A DNA stretch of 64,000 nt from NCBI RefSeq assembly GCF_017744395.1, contig NZ_JAGIBI010000001.1, positions 186,001-250,000 of the forward strand, written 5' to 3'. Within the stretch, counting starts at the first letter, position 1; each line of letters begins with the position of its first letter. This DNA comes from Herbaspirillum sp. Lineage in GTDB: Bacteria; Pseudomonadota; Gammaproteobacteria; Burkholderiales; Burkholderiaceae_D. Shown here one piece after another: positions 52,194-61,974 of the stretch. The translations under genes and the position numbers were made by a program. Below the pieces are notes generated by a model that did no database searches, was not told the DNA's origin, and saw nothing but the letters and a program-made list of their open reading frames with translations.

Positions 52194-53978
52194 TTAGTGG
52201 TTGTGGCGCGGCAAGGTCTGCGCCACACCCTGGTACTTGACCGCGAGCTCCATGCAGGCGCCGGTTTCCAGCTGGCCGACGGTGCTGCGGTAGATTTCCT
52301 GCCACGGCGTCTGGCTCGGCGGCACGGCGGGAATGCCTTCGGTCTTGCGCCGGGCCAGTTCTTCATCGCTGACCAGCATGTCGCATCGCCCGGTGTTGAG
52401 GTCGATGCGCACCTTGTCGCCGTGGCGCAGATAGGCCAGACCGCCGCCGACGGCGCTTTCCGGGGAAGCGTTGAGAATCGACGGGCTGTCGGAAGTACCC
52501 GACTGGCGGCCGTCGCCCAGGGTCGGCAGCGTGCTGATGCCGTTGCGCAGCAGGGCGTCGGGCGGTTGCATGTTGACCACCTCGGCCGAACCCGGCCAGC
52601 CGACCGGGCCGGCGCCGCGGATGACCAGGATGGTGTTTTCGTCGATGCCCAGCGCCGGATCGTTGATGCGGGCGTGGTAATCGTCGGAACCGTCGAACAC
52701 GGCGGCGGTGCATTCGAAGATGCCCTCGCTGCCGGGCGTGCTCAGGTAGCGCTGGCGGAAGGTGTCCGAGATGACGCTGGTTTTCATGATGGCGAAGTTG
52801 AACAGGTTGCCCTTCAACACCAGGAAGCCGGCCCGCTCGCGCAGCGGCGCGGCGAACGGGAAGATCACTTCGCGGTCGCCGGTTTCGCGGCCTTCCAGGT
52901 TTTGCGCCATGTTCTTGCCGGTGGCGGTGATGCGTTCGGAACGCAGCTTGCCGGCCTGCTGCAGCTCCCACATGACGGCGGGCACGCCGCCGGCGCGGTG
53001 GAAGCGCTCGCCGAGATACTTGCCGGCCGGTTGCATGTTGAGCAGCAGCGGCACGTCGTAGCCGTACTTCATCCAGTCGTCGGAATGCAGTTCGACGCCG
53101 GCGTGGCGCGCCATCGCCATGATGTGCGGCTGGGCGTTGGTGGAGCCGCCGATGGCGGCGTTGACCACGATCGCATCGAGGAAGGCGTCGCGCGTGAGGA
53201 TGGCCGACGGGCGCAGGTCTTCATAGGCCATGCCGACGATGCGGCGGCCGGTTTCATACGCCATCTGGCCGCGCTCCCGGTACGGCGCGGGAATCGCCGA
53301 GCAGCCGGTGAGCGACATGCCGAGCGCCTCGGCGATGGCGTTCATGGTCGAGGCCGTGCCCATGGTGTTGCAGTGGCCGGAAGAGGGCGCGGAGGCCGCG
53401 GCGATCTCCAGGAATTTCTCGTTGTCGATCAGGCCGGCCGACAATTGCTTGCGGCCTTTCCAGATCGCCGCACCGGAACCGACCAGTTCGCCGTCCATCC
53501 AGCCGTCCAGCATCGGTCCGCCGGACAGCACGATGGCGGGAATATCCACGGTGGCCGCCGCCATGATCTGCGCCGGCGTGGTCTTGTCGCAGCCGGTGGT
53601 CAGCACCACCGCGTCGATCGGGTAGCCGTGCAGGATCTCGACCAGGCCCATGTAGGACAGGTTGCGGTCGATCGCGGCGGTCGGTCGGCGGCAGTTTTCA
53701 AATACCGGGTGCAGCGGGAATTCCATCGGGATCCCTCCCGCGTCGCGGATGCCGTCGCGCACGCGGCGCGCCAGTTCCAGGTGGATGCGGTTGCACGGGC
53801 TGATGTCGCTGCCGCTTTGCGCGATGCCGATGATGGGACGGCCGGAGCGCAGCTCCTCGGCGGTGATGCCGTAGTTCATGAAGCGCTCGAGGTAGAGCGC
53901 CGTCATGTCGATGTGATCGGGATTGTCGAACCAGTCCAGGGAGCGGAACCGGCGGGGAGTTGGCTGTTGATTCTTCAT
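52194..53978 (-). CDS. xylD: D-xylonate dehydratase (IlvD/Edd family)
   Basis: A 594-residue iron-sulfur dehydratase converting D-xylonate to 2-keto-3-deoxy-D-xylonate. It opens PRRFRSLDWFDNPDHIDMTA and ends KYQGVAQTLPRHNH, both as remembered for the Caulobacter xylonate dehydratase. Cluster ligands are expected in TTGCDKTT and SGHCNTMGTAST. D-xylonate is preferred over L-arabonate because the neighbouring importer and dehydrogenase are xylose-type. It follows the dehydrogenase gene by 75 bases. Confidence 0.92.
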   Translation of the reverse strand: MKNQQPTPRRFRSLDWFDNPDHIDMTALYLERFMNYGITAEELRSGRPIIGIAQSGSDISPCNRIHLELARRVRDGIRDAGGIPMEFPLHPVFENCRRPTAAIDRNLSYMGLVEILHGYPIDAVVLTTGCDKTTPAQIMAAATVDIPAIVLSGGPMLDGWMDGELVGSGAAIWKGRKQLSAGLIDNEKFLEIAAASAPSSGHCNTMGTASTMNAIAEALGMSLTGCSAIPAPYRERGQMAYETGRRIVGMAYEDLRPSAILTRDAFLDAIVVNAAIGGSTNAQPHIMAMARHAGVELHSDDWMKYGYDVPLLLNMQPAGKYLGERFHRAGGVPAVMWELQQAGKLRSERITATGKNMAQNLEGRETGDREVIFPFAAPLRERAGFLVLKGNLFNFAIMKTSVISDTFRQRYLSTPGSEGIFECTAAVFDGSDDYHARINDPALGIDENTILVIRGAGPVGWPGSAEVVNMQPPDALLRNGISTLPTLGDGRQSGTSDSPSILNASPESAVGGGLAYLRHGDKVRIDLNTGRCDMLVSDEELARRKTEGIPAVPPSQTPWQEIYRSTVGQLETGACMELAVKYQGVAQTLPRHNH

Positions 53979-54053
53979 GGGTTACCTCTGCTGTGGAATG
54001 TCGGCGGAACCTGCCAATATTGCCGATCCGCCGACATCGCACTGTTCATCGCT

Positions 54054-54863
54054 TCAGGCGCCGAGCCAGCCGGCGTCGACGTAATAGTTGCGACCGGTGC
54101 ACATGGCCGCGCTGTCGGAGGCCAGGAACAGCGCCATCGCCGCCACGTCATGCGGTTCGATGCGCTTGGGCAGGCATTGCGAGGACAGGATGTTGGCTTC
54201 TTCCTCCGGGTTGTGCCACAGGCGCGTCTGGCGCGGCGTGCGGATCGCGCCGGGCAGGATGCAGTTGACCCGCACGCCGTGCGCGCCGAGGTCGCGCGCC
54301 AGGCCGTGGGTGAGGCCTTCGATGGCGGCCTTGGCGGTCATGTACAGCGTCAGGTTGGGCAGGCCCAGGTGCCAGGAAATGGAACCGAAGTTGATGATCG
54401 CGCCGCGGCCCTGTTCGCGCATGCCGGGAGCCACCGCCTGCGCGCAGAAGAACTGGTGGCGCAGGTTGACCGCCATGCGTTCGTCCCAATAGGTGGGGCT
54501 GACGTCGGCGAGGGCATGGCGGTCGTCGTTGGCGGCGTTGTTGATCAGGACGTCCACCGTGCCGGCGCTTTCATGGATGCGCGCGAAGGTGGCGGACAGG
54601 GCGTCCAGGTCCATCAGGTTGCAAGGCAGGAAGACGGGCGGGAAGACCGAATCTTTCAGCGACGCTTCCAGCGCGCGCGATTCCGCTTCCGCGATATCGA
54701 GAAAGAACACCTTCGCCCCTTGCCCGGCGAAGCCGGTGACCAAGGCCGCGCCGATGCCGGTGCCGCCACCGGTGATGACGACCCGCTTGCCGGCCAGGCT
54801 GGGGTAGATCGCGTGCTCCATCGGAATGGGGGCGGGTGCTGCGGATTGAACTGATGCGGTCAT
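54054..54863 (-). CDS. D-xylose 1-dehydrogenase (short-chain dehydrogenase)
   Basis: A 269-residue SDR enzyme oxidising D-xylose to D-xylono-lactone. The coenzyme loop is TGGGTGIG, LFLD-like AEAESRALEASL follows the acidic FFLDIAE (NAD preference), and the catalytic set is GSISWHLGLPNLTLYMTAKA (Ser, Tyr-x3-Lys). Motifs YPSLAGKRVVITGGG, NDDRHALADV and CTGRNYYVDAGW agree with the Caulobacter XylB enzyme as I recall it. It lies between xylH and xylD. Confidence 0.9.
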   Translation of the reverse strand: MTASVQSAAPAPIPMEHAIYPSLAGKRVVITGGGTGIGAALVTGFAGQGAKVFFLDIAEAESRALEASLKDSVFPPVFLPCNLMDLDALSATFARIHESAGTVDVLINNAANDDRHALADVSPTYWDERMAVNLRHQFFCAQAVAPGMREQGRGAIINFGSISWHLGLPNLTLYMTAKAAIEGLTHGLARDLGAHGVRVNCILPGAIRTPRQTRLWHNPEEEANILSSQCLPKRIEPHDVAAMALFLASDSAAMCTGRNYYVDAGWLGA

Positions 54864-54939
54864 GCTGAGGTACTCCAGTAATAGGGTGAAACACCCCTGG
54901 GCAATGCCCAGGGGAATTAAGTGGATATCGGGCCTGCGT

Positions 54940-56079
54940 TCAACGTCCCGAACGGGTGCTCACGTCCACCCAAACGGCCAGCACCAGGATGCTGCCCTTG
55001 ACGATCATCTGCCAGTAGGTGCCGACGTCGAGCATCGACATGCCGTTGTCCAGGCTGGCCATCACCAGCGCGCCGATCAGCGCGCCGTAGATGGTGCCCG
55101 AGCCGCCGCGCATCGAGGTGCCGCCGATGAAGCAGGCGGCGATGGCGTCGAGTTCGCCCATGTTGCCCGCCGATGGCGAGCCGGCGGCCAGGCGCGCCGT
55201 GTTGACCAGGCCGGCCAGTGCGCACATCACGCCCATGATGCCGAACACCCAGAGCTTGACCGCCTGCACGTTGACGCCGGACAGTCGGGTGGCCTCCATG
55301 TTGCTGCCCACCGAGTAGATGCGGCGGCCGAATACGGTTTGCGTGGTGATGTAGCTGAACAGGCCCAGCAGCGCCAGCAACAGCAGCACCGGCACCGGAA
55401 TGCCGTCATAGCTGTTGAGCGTGCGCACGAAGGCCAGCAGCACGGCGCCGATGACCAGCACCTTCACCGCATCGCGCCACAGGGGCGGCACCGGCAGCGC
55501 GTGGCGCGCATGGTTGACGCGCTGGCGCCATGTCAGCACCAGCGTCAACGCGAACAGGGCGACCATCAGCGCAATCCCCAGTTGCGGCGGCAGGTAGCCT
55601 TGGCCCAGGTACACCAGGTGTTCCGACACCGGGGCGATGGTCAGGCCGCCGGTCACGCCCAGCAGCACGCCGCGGAAGGCCAGCATGCCGCCCAGGCCGA
55701 CGATGAACGAGGGGATGCGCTTGTAGGCGGTCAGGTAGCCGCTGAACAGGCCGAACACCAGGCCCAAGGCCAGCACCAGCGCCAGGTTGAGCGGCAGCGG
55801 CAGGTGGTAGGTCACGTCCAGGATGGCGGCGGCGCCGCCCAGCAGGCCCAGCAGCGAGCCGACCGACAGGTCGATCTCGCCGGCGATGATGACCAGCACC
55901 ATGCCGCAGGCCAGGATGCCGGTGACGGCCATCTGGCGCAGCAGGTTGGACAGGTTGCGGGGCGTCACGAAGCCGCCTTCGGTCTGCCAGCTGAAGAAGG
56001 CCCAGATGATGGCGATGGCGATGAGCAGGGCGATGATCTTGTAGCGGCCGAAGATCTGCTTGATATTGGTTGTTGTCAT
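54940..56079 (-). CDS. xylH: D-xylose ABC transporter permease XylH
   Basis: A 379-residue inner-membrane permease with about ten helices. LACGMVLVIIAGEIDLSVGS is the signature of sugar permeases of the RbsC/XylH class and GGTSMRGGSGTIYGALIGAL is the second conserved part. It forms the channel for xylose with XylG as ATPase. It starts 22 bases after the xylG stop. Confidence 0.93.
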   Translation of the reverse strand: MTTTNIKQIFGRYKIIALLIAIAIIWAFFSWQTEGGFVTPRNLSNLLRQMAVTGILACGMVLVIIAGEIDLSVGSLLGLLGGAAAILDVTYHLPLPLNLALVLALGLVFGLFSGYLTAYKRIPSFIVGLGGMLAFRGVLLGVTGGLTIAPVSEHLVYLGQGYLPPQLGIALMVALFALTLVLTWRQRVNHARHALPVPPLWRDAVKVLVIGAVLLAFVRTLNSYDGIPVPVLLLLALLGLFSYITTQTVFGRRIYSVGSNMEATRLSGVNVQAVKLWVFGIMGVMCALAGLVNTARLAAGSPSAGNMGELDAIAACFIGGTSMRGGSGTIYGALIGALVMASLDNGMSMLDVGTYWQMIVKGSILVLAVWVDVSTRSGR

Positions 56080-56101
56080 ACTCGGTTCCGGATGGTGTTG
56101 G

Positions 56102-57658
56102 TTATGCCGCAGCGGCTTGCGCTGCCTGGTGCTGTGCCGATTGGTTGATGGCGGCGGCCAGCACGGTCTCCTGGCTCAGGTTTTCATTGACGAAATCGCC
56201 GCGCAGCTTGCCTTCGCCGATCACCAGTACGCGGTCGGATACGCCCAGCACTTCGGCCAGTTCCGACGACACCATGATGACCGCCACGCCTTGCCTGGCC
56301 AGCGCCGCGATCAGGCGGTAGATTTCCGCCTTGGCGCCGACGTCGACGCCGCGCGTGGGTTCGTCGAGGATGAGCACCTTGGGGTTGGCCAGCAGCATCT
56401 TGGCCAGCACCGCCTTTTGCTGGTTGCCGCCAGAGAGGCCGGTGATGGGCAGGAAGGGGCTGGACGTCTTGAGCTGCATGCGGACGATTTCGTCCTGGAT
56501 GGTCTTCAGTTCGGAGCCGGCGTCGATGCGGGTGCGGTGAGAAAACCGGTCCAGCACCGTCAGCGTGATGTTCTGGCCGACGCCGAAATCCGGCACGATG
56601 CCGTGATGCTTGCGGTCTTCCGGCACCATGCACAGGCCGAGGCGGATCGACTTGAGCGGCGTGCTGGTATCGACTTCGGCGCCATCCATGAATACCTTGC
56701 CTTCATAGCGGCCGGGGTAGGCGCCGAACAGGGCCGACACCAGTTCGGTGCGGCCGGCGCCGACCAGCCCGGCGATGCCGACGATCTCGCCGCGGCGCAC
56801 CGAGAACGAGACGTCGTCGACGCGCTTGCGCCTGGGGTTGTCGACGTCGTAGCAGGTGACGTTGCGCGCCTCGAAAACCACTTCGCCGACTTCGTGCGCG
56901 CGCTCCGGATACATGGCCGTGATTTCGCGGCCGACCATTTGCGTGATGATCTTGTCCACGCTCATCTCTTGCATGGGCGTGGTGGCGATGTGCTTGCCGT
57001 CGCGGATCACCGAAATGGTGTCGCAGATTTCGGCCACTTCGTCGAGCTTGTGCGAGATATAGACGCAGGCCACGCCTTTGGCTTTGAGGTCCTTGATGAT
57101 CTTCAGCAGCACGGAAATCTCGGCCGCCGTCAGCGAGGACGAAGGTTCGTCCAGAATCAGCAGGCGCGCCTTCTTGTTGAGCGCCTTGGCGATTTCCACC
57201 AGCTGCTGGTGGCCGCCGCCGTATTGCATCACGGGCAGGGCGACATTGATGTCCGGCATGTTCAGCTCGCGCATCAGTTCTTCGGCGCGGCGATACATCG
57301 CCGGGTAATTCATGCGGCCGCCGGGCAGGGTGATCTCGTGGCCCATGAAGATGTTCTCGGCCACCGACAGCTCGGGCACCAGCATCAGTTCCTGGTGGAT
57401 GATGACGATGCCGGCCGCTTCGGTGTCGCGGATCGAATGGGCCACCAGCGGCTTGCCATCCCATTCGATTTCACCTTCCCATGTGCCGTGCGGATAGACG
57501 CCGGAAAGGATCTTCATCAGGGTGGACTTGCCGGCGCCGTTCTCGCCGCACAAGCCGACGCATTCGCCGGCCTTGATCTTGAGGTCGATGCCGTCCAGGG
57601 CGCGGACGCCGCCAAACTGCTTGGCGATGCCTTTCATCGCTAACAAATACTCAGACAT
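56102..57658 (-). CDS. xylG: D-xylose ABC transporter ATP-binding protein XylG
   Basis: A 518-residue double ATPase. Domain 1 has Walker [10 protein letters not shown], signature YGGGHQQL and Walker [12 protein letters not shown]. Domain 2 has the degenerate Walker A LVGAGRTE, signature LSGGNQQK and Walker [15 protein letters not shown]. The two-domain form is standard for monosaccharide importers. A 13-bp hairpin separates it from xylF. Confidence 0.95.
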   Translation of the reverse strand: MSEYLLAMKGIAKQFGGVRALDGIDLKIKAGECVGLCGENGAGKSTLMKILSGVYPHGTWEGEIEWDGKPLVAHSIRDTEAAGIVIIHQELMLVPELSVAENIFMGHEITLPGGRMNYPAMYRRAEELMRELNMPDINVALPVMQYGGGHQQLVEIAKALNKKARLLILDEPSSSLTAAEISVLLKIIKDLKAKGVACVYISHKLDEVAEICDTISVIRDGKHIATTPMQEMSVDKIITQMVGREITAMYPERAHEVGEVVFEARNVTCYDVDNPRRKRVDDVSFSVRRGEIVGIAGLVGAGRTELVSALFGAYPGRYEGKVFMDGAEVDTSTPLKSIRLGLCMVPEDRKHHGIVPDFGVGQNITLTVLDRFSHRTRIDAGSELKTIQDEIVRMQLKTSSPFLPITGLSGGNQQKAVLAKMLLANPKVLILDEPTRGVDVGAKAEIYRLIAALARQGVAVIMVSSELAEVLGVSDRVLVIGEGKLRGDFVNENLSQETVLAAAINQSAQHQAAQAAAA

Positions 57659-57724
57659 GCCTGCTCTCGTGGAGTGGAAAAGGATGCGGCTGTCCGGCAG
57701 GCGCGCAGCCTGCCGGATAGCTTA

Positions 57725-57753
57725 AGAACCCGTTTCATTGTGAAACGGGTTCT
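57725..57753 (-). other. Perfect hairpin between xylF and xylG
   Basis: AGAACCCGTTTCA and its exact complement flank a 3-base loop, 12 bases after the xylF stop. No U-run follows, so it is not a simple terminator. It probably protects the xylF message and lowers the level of downstream mRNA, giving excess binding protein. Confidence 0.68.
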
Positions 57754-57765
57754 AAGTCGACGCGA

Positions 57766-58782
57766 TTACTTGCCGTCGATCTGGGCTTGGGTGTAGAAGC
57801 CGTCCTTGACCAGGATGCCGATGTTTTCCTTGGTCAGCAGGGTCGGCTTGAGCACGATGGTGTCGACCTTCTTCAGGCCATTGTCGTACTGCGCGTTGTA
57901 GGTCGGCTTTTCGTTGCGGGCCAGCTTCACCGACAGGTCGGCAGCTTCGGTCGCGATCAGCTTGAGCGGCTTGTACACGGTCATGGTCTGGGTGCCGGCG
58001 ATGACGCGTTTCACAGCTGCCAGGTCGGCATCCTGGCCCGACACCGGCACCTTGCCCGCCAGTTTCTGGGCCGCCAGCGCCTGGATCGCGCCGCCGGCGG
58101 TGCCGTCGTTGGACGCGATGATGGCGTCGATCTTGTTGTTGTTGGCCGTCAGCGCGTTTTCGACGATGGACAGCGCTTCGGTCGGGTTCCATTCCTTCAC
58201 CCATTGCTGGCCGACGATCTTGATGTCGCCGCGGTCGATGGCCGGCTGCAGGCCCTTCATCTGGCCGGCGCGGAACATCTTGGCGTTGTTGTCGGTCGGC
58301 GAGCCGCCCAGCAGGTAGTAGTTGCCCTTCGGCTTGGCCTTGAGCACGCCTTCGGCCTGCATTTCGCCGACCTTCTCGTTGTCGAAGGAGATGTAGGCAT
58401 CGACATCCGCATTCAGGATCAGGCGGTCGTACGACACCACCTTGATGCCGGCCTTCTTGGCTTCCTTGATGGTGTTGGTCAGCACGGTCGCGTTGAAGGG
58501 CACGATCACAATGACATCCACGCCGCGCGAGATCAGGTTTTCGATCTGCGAAATCTGGCGGGATTCGCTGGCGTCGGCCGACTGGACGAATACCTTGGCG
58601 CCTTGCTTTTCAGCGGCGGCGGTGAAGAAATCGCGGTCGCGCGCCCAGCGCTCGACGCGCAGGTCATCGATGGAAAAACCGATCTTGGGGTTCTTGGCAT
58701 CGGCCATCGCGCCGGTGCTCACCAGCGAAACGCTGGCTACCGCCATCAAGGCCATCACACTTTTTTTCAGGATTGCGTTCAT
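57766..58782 (-). CDS. xylF: D-xylose-binding periplasmic protein XylF
   Basis: A 338-residue binding protein. The signal peptide (1-28) ends STGAMADAKNP. The mature part has KIGFSIDDLRVERWARDRDFF and AEKQGAKVFVQSADASESRQ, then IENLISRGVDVIVIVP and DAYISFDNEKVGEMQ, all close to E. coli XylF. GGAGA lies 9 bases before the start. It is the first gene of xylFGH-dehydrogenase-xylD-lactonase and divergent from xylR. Confidence 0.95.
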   Translation of the reverse strand: MNAILKKSVMALMAVASVSLVSTGAMADAKNPKIGFSIDDLRVERWARDRDFFTAAAEKQGAKVFVQSADASESRQISQIENLISRGVDVIVIVPFNATVLTNTIKEAKKAGIKVVSYDRLILNADVDAYISFDNEKVGEMQAEGVLKAKPKGNYYLLGGSPTDNNAKMFRAGQMKGLQPAIDRGDIKIVGQQWVKEWNPTEALSIVENALTANNNKIDAIIASNDGTAGGAIQALAAQKLAGKVPVSGQDADLAAVKRVIAGTQTMTVYKPLKLIATEAADLSVKLARNEKPTYNAQYDNGLKKVDTIVLKPTLLTKENIGILVKDGFYTQAQIDGK

Positions 58783-59265
58783 TGCCTAATCTCCAATTTG
58801 ATTATGATTTTTAAGGGGGCGCATTCCGGAGCTGGGCTGATGCTGGTCTTGTCGCCAGCCTGTTCACCAGCCGATTTTCATGGGGCGATTCGTATGCCGC
58901 TACCGTTTGGGGGAGGATGTAGCGGTTTGCCGTCTCGCTCCGCAAACTCGCGGAGGGCAAGTGTTCTACCCATTTATTGCTGCACATCAATGCCTTGTAA
59001 GGAATTGCAACCGGTTTTGATGTGAGGGCGATACTAGCAATCGGCGATTCATGTCTACAATTATGAAATTCACCAACCGGGATAGCGATTCTTTCTGTTG
59101 CGGTTGCACAAAGTCGTTACCGGGCAGATGGCTCGCTACAATTCCCGACGTGAAAAGAATGCCGGCCAAAACGCCGGAAAAGATGCTGACAAAACGCTGA
59201 ATGGATGAGCCGGGCCGGCGCTTCCGGCGAGCAAAGAAAAAAGAAACATCAGGAGATAGAGCAGA
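58783..59265. promoter_or_regulatory. Divergent xylF-xylR control region
   Basis: About 480 bases without a gene, an unusually long spacer for this window. It should carry the XylR sites and both promoters. The stretch around 59030-59090 is relatively AT-rich and is the best place for the operator and xylF promoter. I cannot define the XylR half-sites from one sequence. Confidence 0.5.
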
Positions 59266-60537
59266 GTGGCAAGAGCGCCGACAGTGCATCGCATTGCGTT
59301 GCTGTTCAATGCGAACAAGATATTCGACCGCGAGATCATCGCCGGCATCGGCGAGTACCTCAGCAGCACGCGCGCCTCGTGGGACCTGTATCTGGAAGAG
59401 GATTTCCGCGCGCGCCTGCAAGGGATCGAGCGCTGGCAGGGGCACGGCATCATCGCCGAATACGACGACCCCGCCACCGCCGAAGCCTTGTCGCGGGTGA
59501 GCCTGCCGGTGGTCGCCATCGGCGGCTCGTATGCCGATGAGAGCTTTTATCCGGAAGGCCGGCCCTATGTCGCCACCGACAACTTCAAGCTGGTCAAGCT
59601 GGCCTACGACCATCTGATCGAGGCCGGCCTGCAGAATTTCGCCTTCTTCAGTTTACCCGCGGCCGGCGGCAATCGCTGGGCGCAGGAGCGCGAGCGGATT
59701 TTCGACTCGCTCACGCAGCGCGACGGCATCCAGGGCTACATCTATCGCGGCGTCGGCACCAGCGCGCAGTCCTGGGACAGCGCCGTGGAGCAGTTGATCG
59801 CCTGGGTGCGCAGCCTGCCCAAGCCGATCGGCATCATCGCCGTCACCGACGCGCGCGCCCGCCAGCTCTTGCAGGCCTGCCTGTTCGCCGGCATCGCCGT
59901 GCCCGAGCAAGTGGCCCTGATCGGCATCGACAACGATCCGCTGGCGCGCGTGCTCACCCGCGTGCCGCTCAGTTCCGTGATCCAGGGCACCATCGAAATG
60001 GGGCGCACCGCGGCGCACTTGCTGCACCAGATGCTGCACGGCGCGCAGTTCCCCAATACGCGCATCATGGTGCCGCCGGCCGGCATCAATGTGCTGGCCT
60101 CCAGCCGCCACGAAGTGCGCAACCACCCGCACGTGATGCAGGCGATGCACTTCATCCGCCAATACGCCTGCCAGGGCATCAAGACGGAGCAGGTGGCCGA
60201 CTACGTAGGCATCTCGCGCTCCTCGCTGGAATGGTATTTCCGGCGCGAGCTGGGGCGCAGCGTGCACGACGAAATCCTGCGCTTCAAGCTCGACGCCGCC
60301 AAGCGCATGCTGCAACAGGCCGGCAGCAACGCCGCCGACATCGCCGTGACCTGCGGCTTCACGTCGGTGCAATACATGCACGCGGTCTTCAAGCGCGAAC
60401 TGGGCTGCACGCCCAGGGAGTACCAGGAACAGTTGGCCGTCAGTGGGGATGCGCCAAAGCAGGAGGCCGCGCGGCCGAGGAAAAAATTGCCGGTTTCCGG
60501 GGCGGCGCCGCCATTGGATGACGGCGGCAACCTGTAG
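59266..60537 (+). CDS. xylR: XylR-type AraC-family regulator of xylose genes
   Basis: A 423-residue regulator. Residues 1-275 form a periplasmic-binding-like sugar sensor (IALLFNANKIFDREIIAGIG, VPEQVALIGIDNDPLARVL). The C-terminal 105 residues before a short tail are an AraC double helix-turn-helix (VADYVGISRSSLEWYFRREL, FTSVQYMHAVFKRELGCTPREY). GTG 59266 has AGGAG 10 bases upstream. Position opposite xylF implies activation in response to D-xylose. A charged, disordered tail of about 40 residues follows. Confidence 0.92.
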   Translation: MARAPTVHRIALLFNANKIFDREIIAGIGEYLSSTRASWDLYLEEDFRARLQGIERWQGHGIIAEYDDPATAEALSRVSLPVVAIGGSYADESFYPEGRPYVATDNFKLVKLAYDHLIEAGLQNFAFFSLPAAGGNRWAQERERIFDSLTQRDGIQGYIYRGVGTSAQSWDSAVEQLIAWVRSLPKPIGIIAVTDARARQLLQACLFAGIAVPEQVALIGIDNDPLARVLTRVPLSSVIQGTIEMGRTAAHLLHQMLHGAQFPNTRIMVPPAGINVLASSRHEVRNHPHVMQAMHFIRQYACQGIKTEQVADYVGISRSSLEWYFRRELGRSVHDEILRFKLDAAKRMLQQAGSNAADIAVTCGFTSVQYMHAVFKRELGCTPREYQEQLAVSGDAPKQEAARPRKKLPVSGAAPPLDDGGNL

Positions 60538-60606
60538 CGATCGAACCATCAGTTAACGAACACACAGATGGGTTGGGCATCCGATCCATTACCAATTTCC
60601 CAGACG

Positions 60607-61671
60607 ATGACGCACTTCACAATCTCCAGCACATCCGCCGAACACGGCGTCAACCTGTATACCTTGCGCAATGCCTACGGCATGCGCGTCATCATCAGCG
60701 ACCGCGGCGCCGCCATGGTTTCCTGGTGGGCGCCGGACCGCTACGGCCGCGAAGCCGACGTCTTGCTCGGCTACCAGGACATCGAGCGCTACATCGCCAA
60801 TCCGGCCTACTTCGGCAGCATCGTCGGCAGGTGGGGCAACCGCATCGCCGACGGCCGCTTCACGATGGACGGCGTCGATTACCAGGTGGACCGCAACAAC
60901 GGCGACAACCACCTGCATGGCGGCGAGAGCGGCTTCCACCTGATGCAATGGCAGGTACAGCCCGATCCCGAAGGCCTGCGGATGACGCTGGTATCGCCCG
61001 ACGGCGCGGCCGGCTTCCCGGGCAACGTGCTGGCCTCGGTGCTGTACCGCCTCGACGACGAAGGACGGCTGCGTATCGACTATACCGCCACCACCGACGC
61101 GCCCACGCCGATCAACCTGACATCGCACGGCTATTTCAACCTCAACGGCGGCTGCGACAACATCTGCGACCACATCCTGTCCATCGACGCCGATACCTAT
61201 TTGCAGGTCAACAGCAAGCTGATTCCCGAACGGGCCGCGGAAGTCGCCGGCAGCGCTTTCGATTTCCGCCAGCCGGCGCCGATCGGTCCCCGTTTGTCAT
61301 GGCCGGACGAGCAACTCAACATCGCCGGCGGCTTCGACCATTGCTACTGCCTGCACCGCGAGGAGCCGGATGCCGCCGAACCGGGGCGCCACCCGCAGGC
61401 ATTGCGCGAGGTGGCAACGGTCTACGATCCGGGCTCGGGACGGCAGCTCACCGTATCGACGACCGAAATCGGGCTGCAGTTCTACAGCGGCAATTTCCTG
61501 AAAAACGTGCCGGGGCGGGGCGACAAACCTTATGCGCCGCATGACGGTTTTTGCCTGGAGGCGCAGGCCTATCCCAACCAGATCAACGGCCCCGAGGCTG
61601 AGGCGGTGATCTTGCGGCCCGGGCAGGTGTATCGCCAGACCACGGTGTATCGCCTGAGCGTGCGGGAGTAA
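60607..61671 (+). CDS. galM: Aldose 1-epimerase (mutarotase)
   Basis: A 354-residue galactose-mutarotase-like enzyme: GAAMVSWWAPDRYGREADVL, GRWGNRIADGRF, NNGDNHLHGGESGF (catalytic His), TSHGYFNLNG (second His) and FCLEAQAYPNQIN. It interconverts alpha and beta anomers, supplying beta-D-xylopyranose to the dehydrogenase. The start at 60607 (MTHFTISS) is preferred; the frame runs to an ATG at 60568 with no better ribosome-binding site. It follows xylR by 69 bases and may share its transcript. Confidence 0.88.
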   Translation: MTHFTISSTSAEHGVNLYTLRNAYGMRVIISDRGAAMVSWWAPDRYGREADVLLGYQDIERYIANPAYFGSIVGRWGNRIADGRFTMDGVDYQVDRNNGDNHLHGGESGFHLMQWQVQPDPEGLRMTLVSPDGAAGFPGNVLASVLYRLDDEGRLRIDYTATTDAPTPINLTSHGYFNLNGGCDNICDHILSIDADTYLQVNSKLIPERAAEVAGSAFDFRQPAPIGPRLSWPDEQLNIAGGFDHCYCLHREEPDAAEPGRHPQALREVATVYDPGSGRQLTVSTTEIGLQFYSGNFLKNVPGRGDKPYAPHDGFCLEAQAYPNQINGPEAEAVILRPGQVYRQTTVYRLSVRE

Positions 61672-61821
61672 CGGGAAAATCCCGGGCTGTTTCTGCATAC
61701 CGATATGCGGGAATATTCGTCGTTCGCGGCTTACGGATTGCTTATCCTGCCTGCCTCTTCAGCTCACATTGAAATGCCGGGTTCTGCCGGTAATGCTGCT
61801 CAGTCAAGTTGAAATCCATCT

Positions 61822-61914
61822 CCGTCGCCCTGACGAAGGTCAGGGCCCAGCGTCGTTGAGCGGCCATTGAGGCGCCACGAAAGACACTGGATCCCGGCCT
61901 TCGCCGGGACGACG
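61822..61914. repeat. REP-like inverted extragenic repeat pair
   Basis: Two GC-rich dyad units in opposite orientation: the first is CCCTGAC-GAAG-GTCAGGG inside CGTCG...CAGCGTCG, the second CCCGGC-CTTC-GCCGGG inside CTGGAT...GACGACG. Each unit folds with a GAAG/CTTC loop. This is the architecture of dispersed extragenic repeats found in many beta-proteobacteria. The whole 61672-61974 spacer otherwise holds nothing I can name. Confidence 0.7.
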
Positions 61915-61974
61915 ATTTACAGATTGGAGGCCTAACTGAACGACATCAGGGTTCTGCCCGGCATTTTTCATTTC

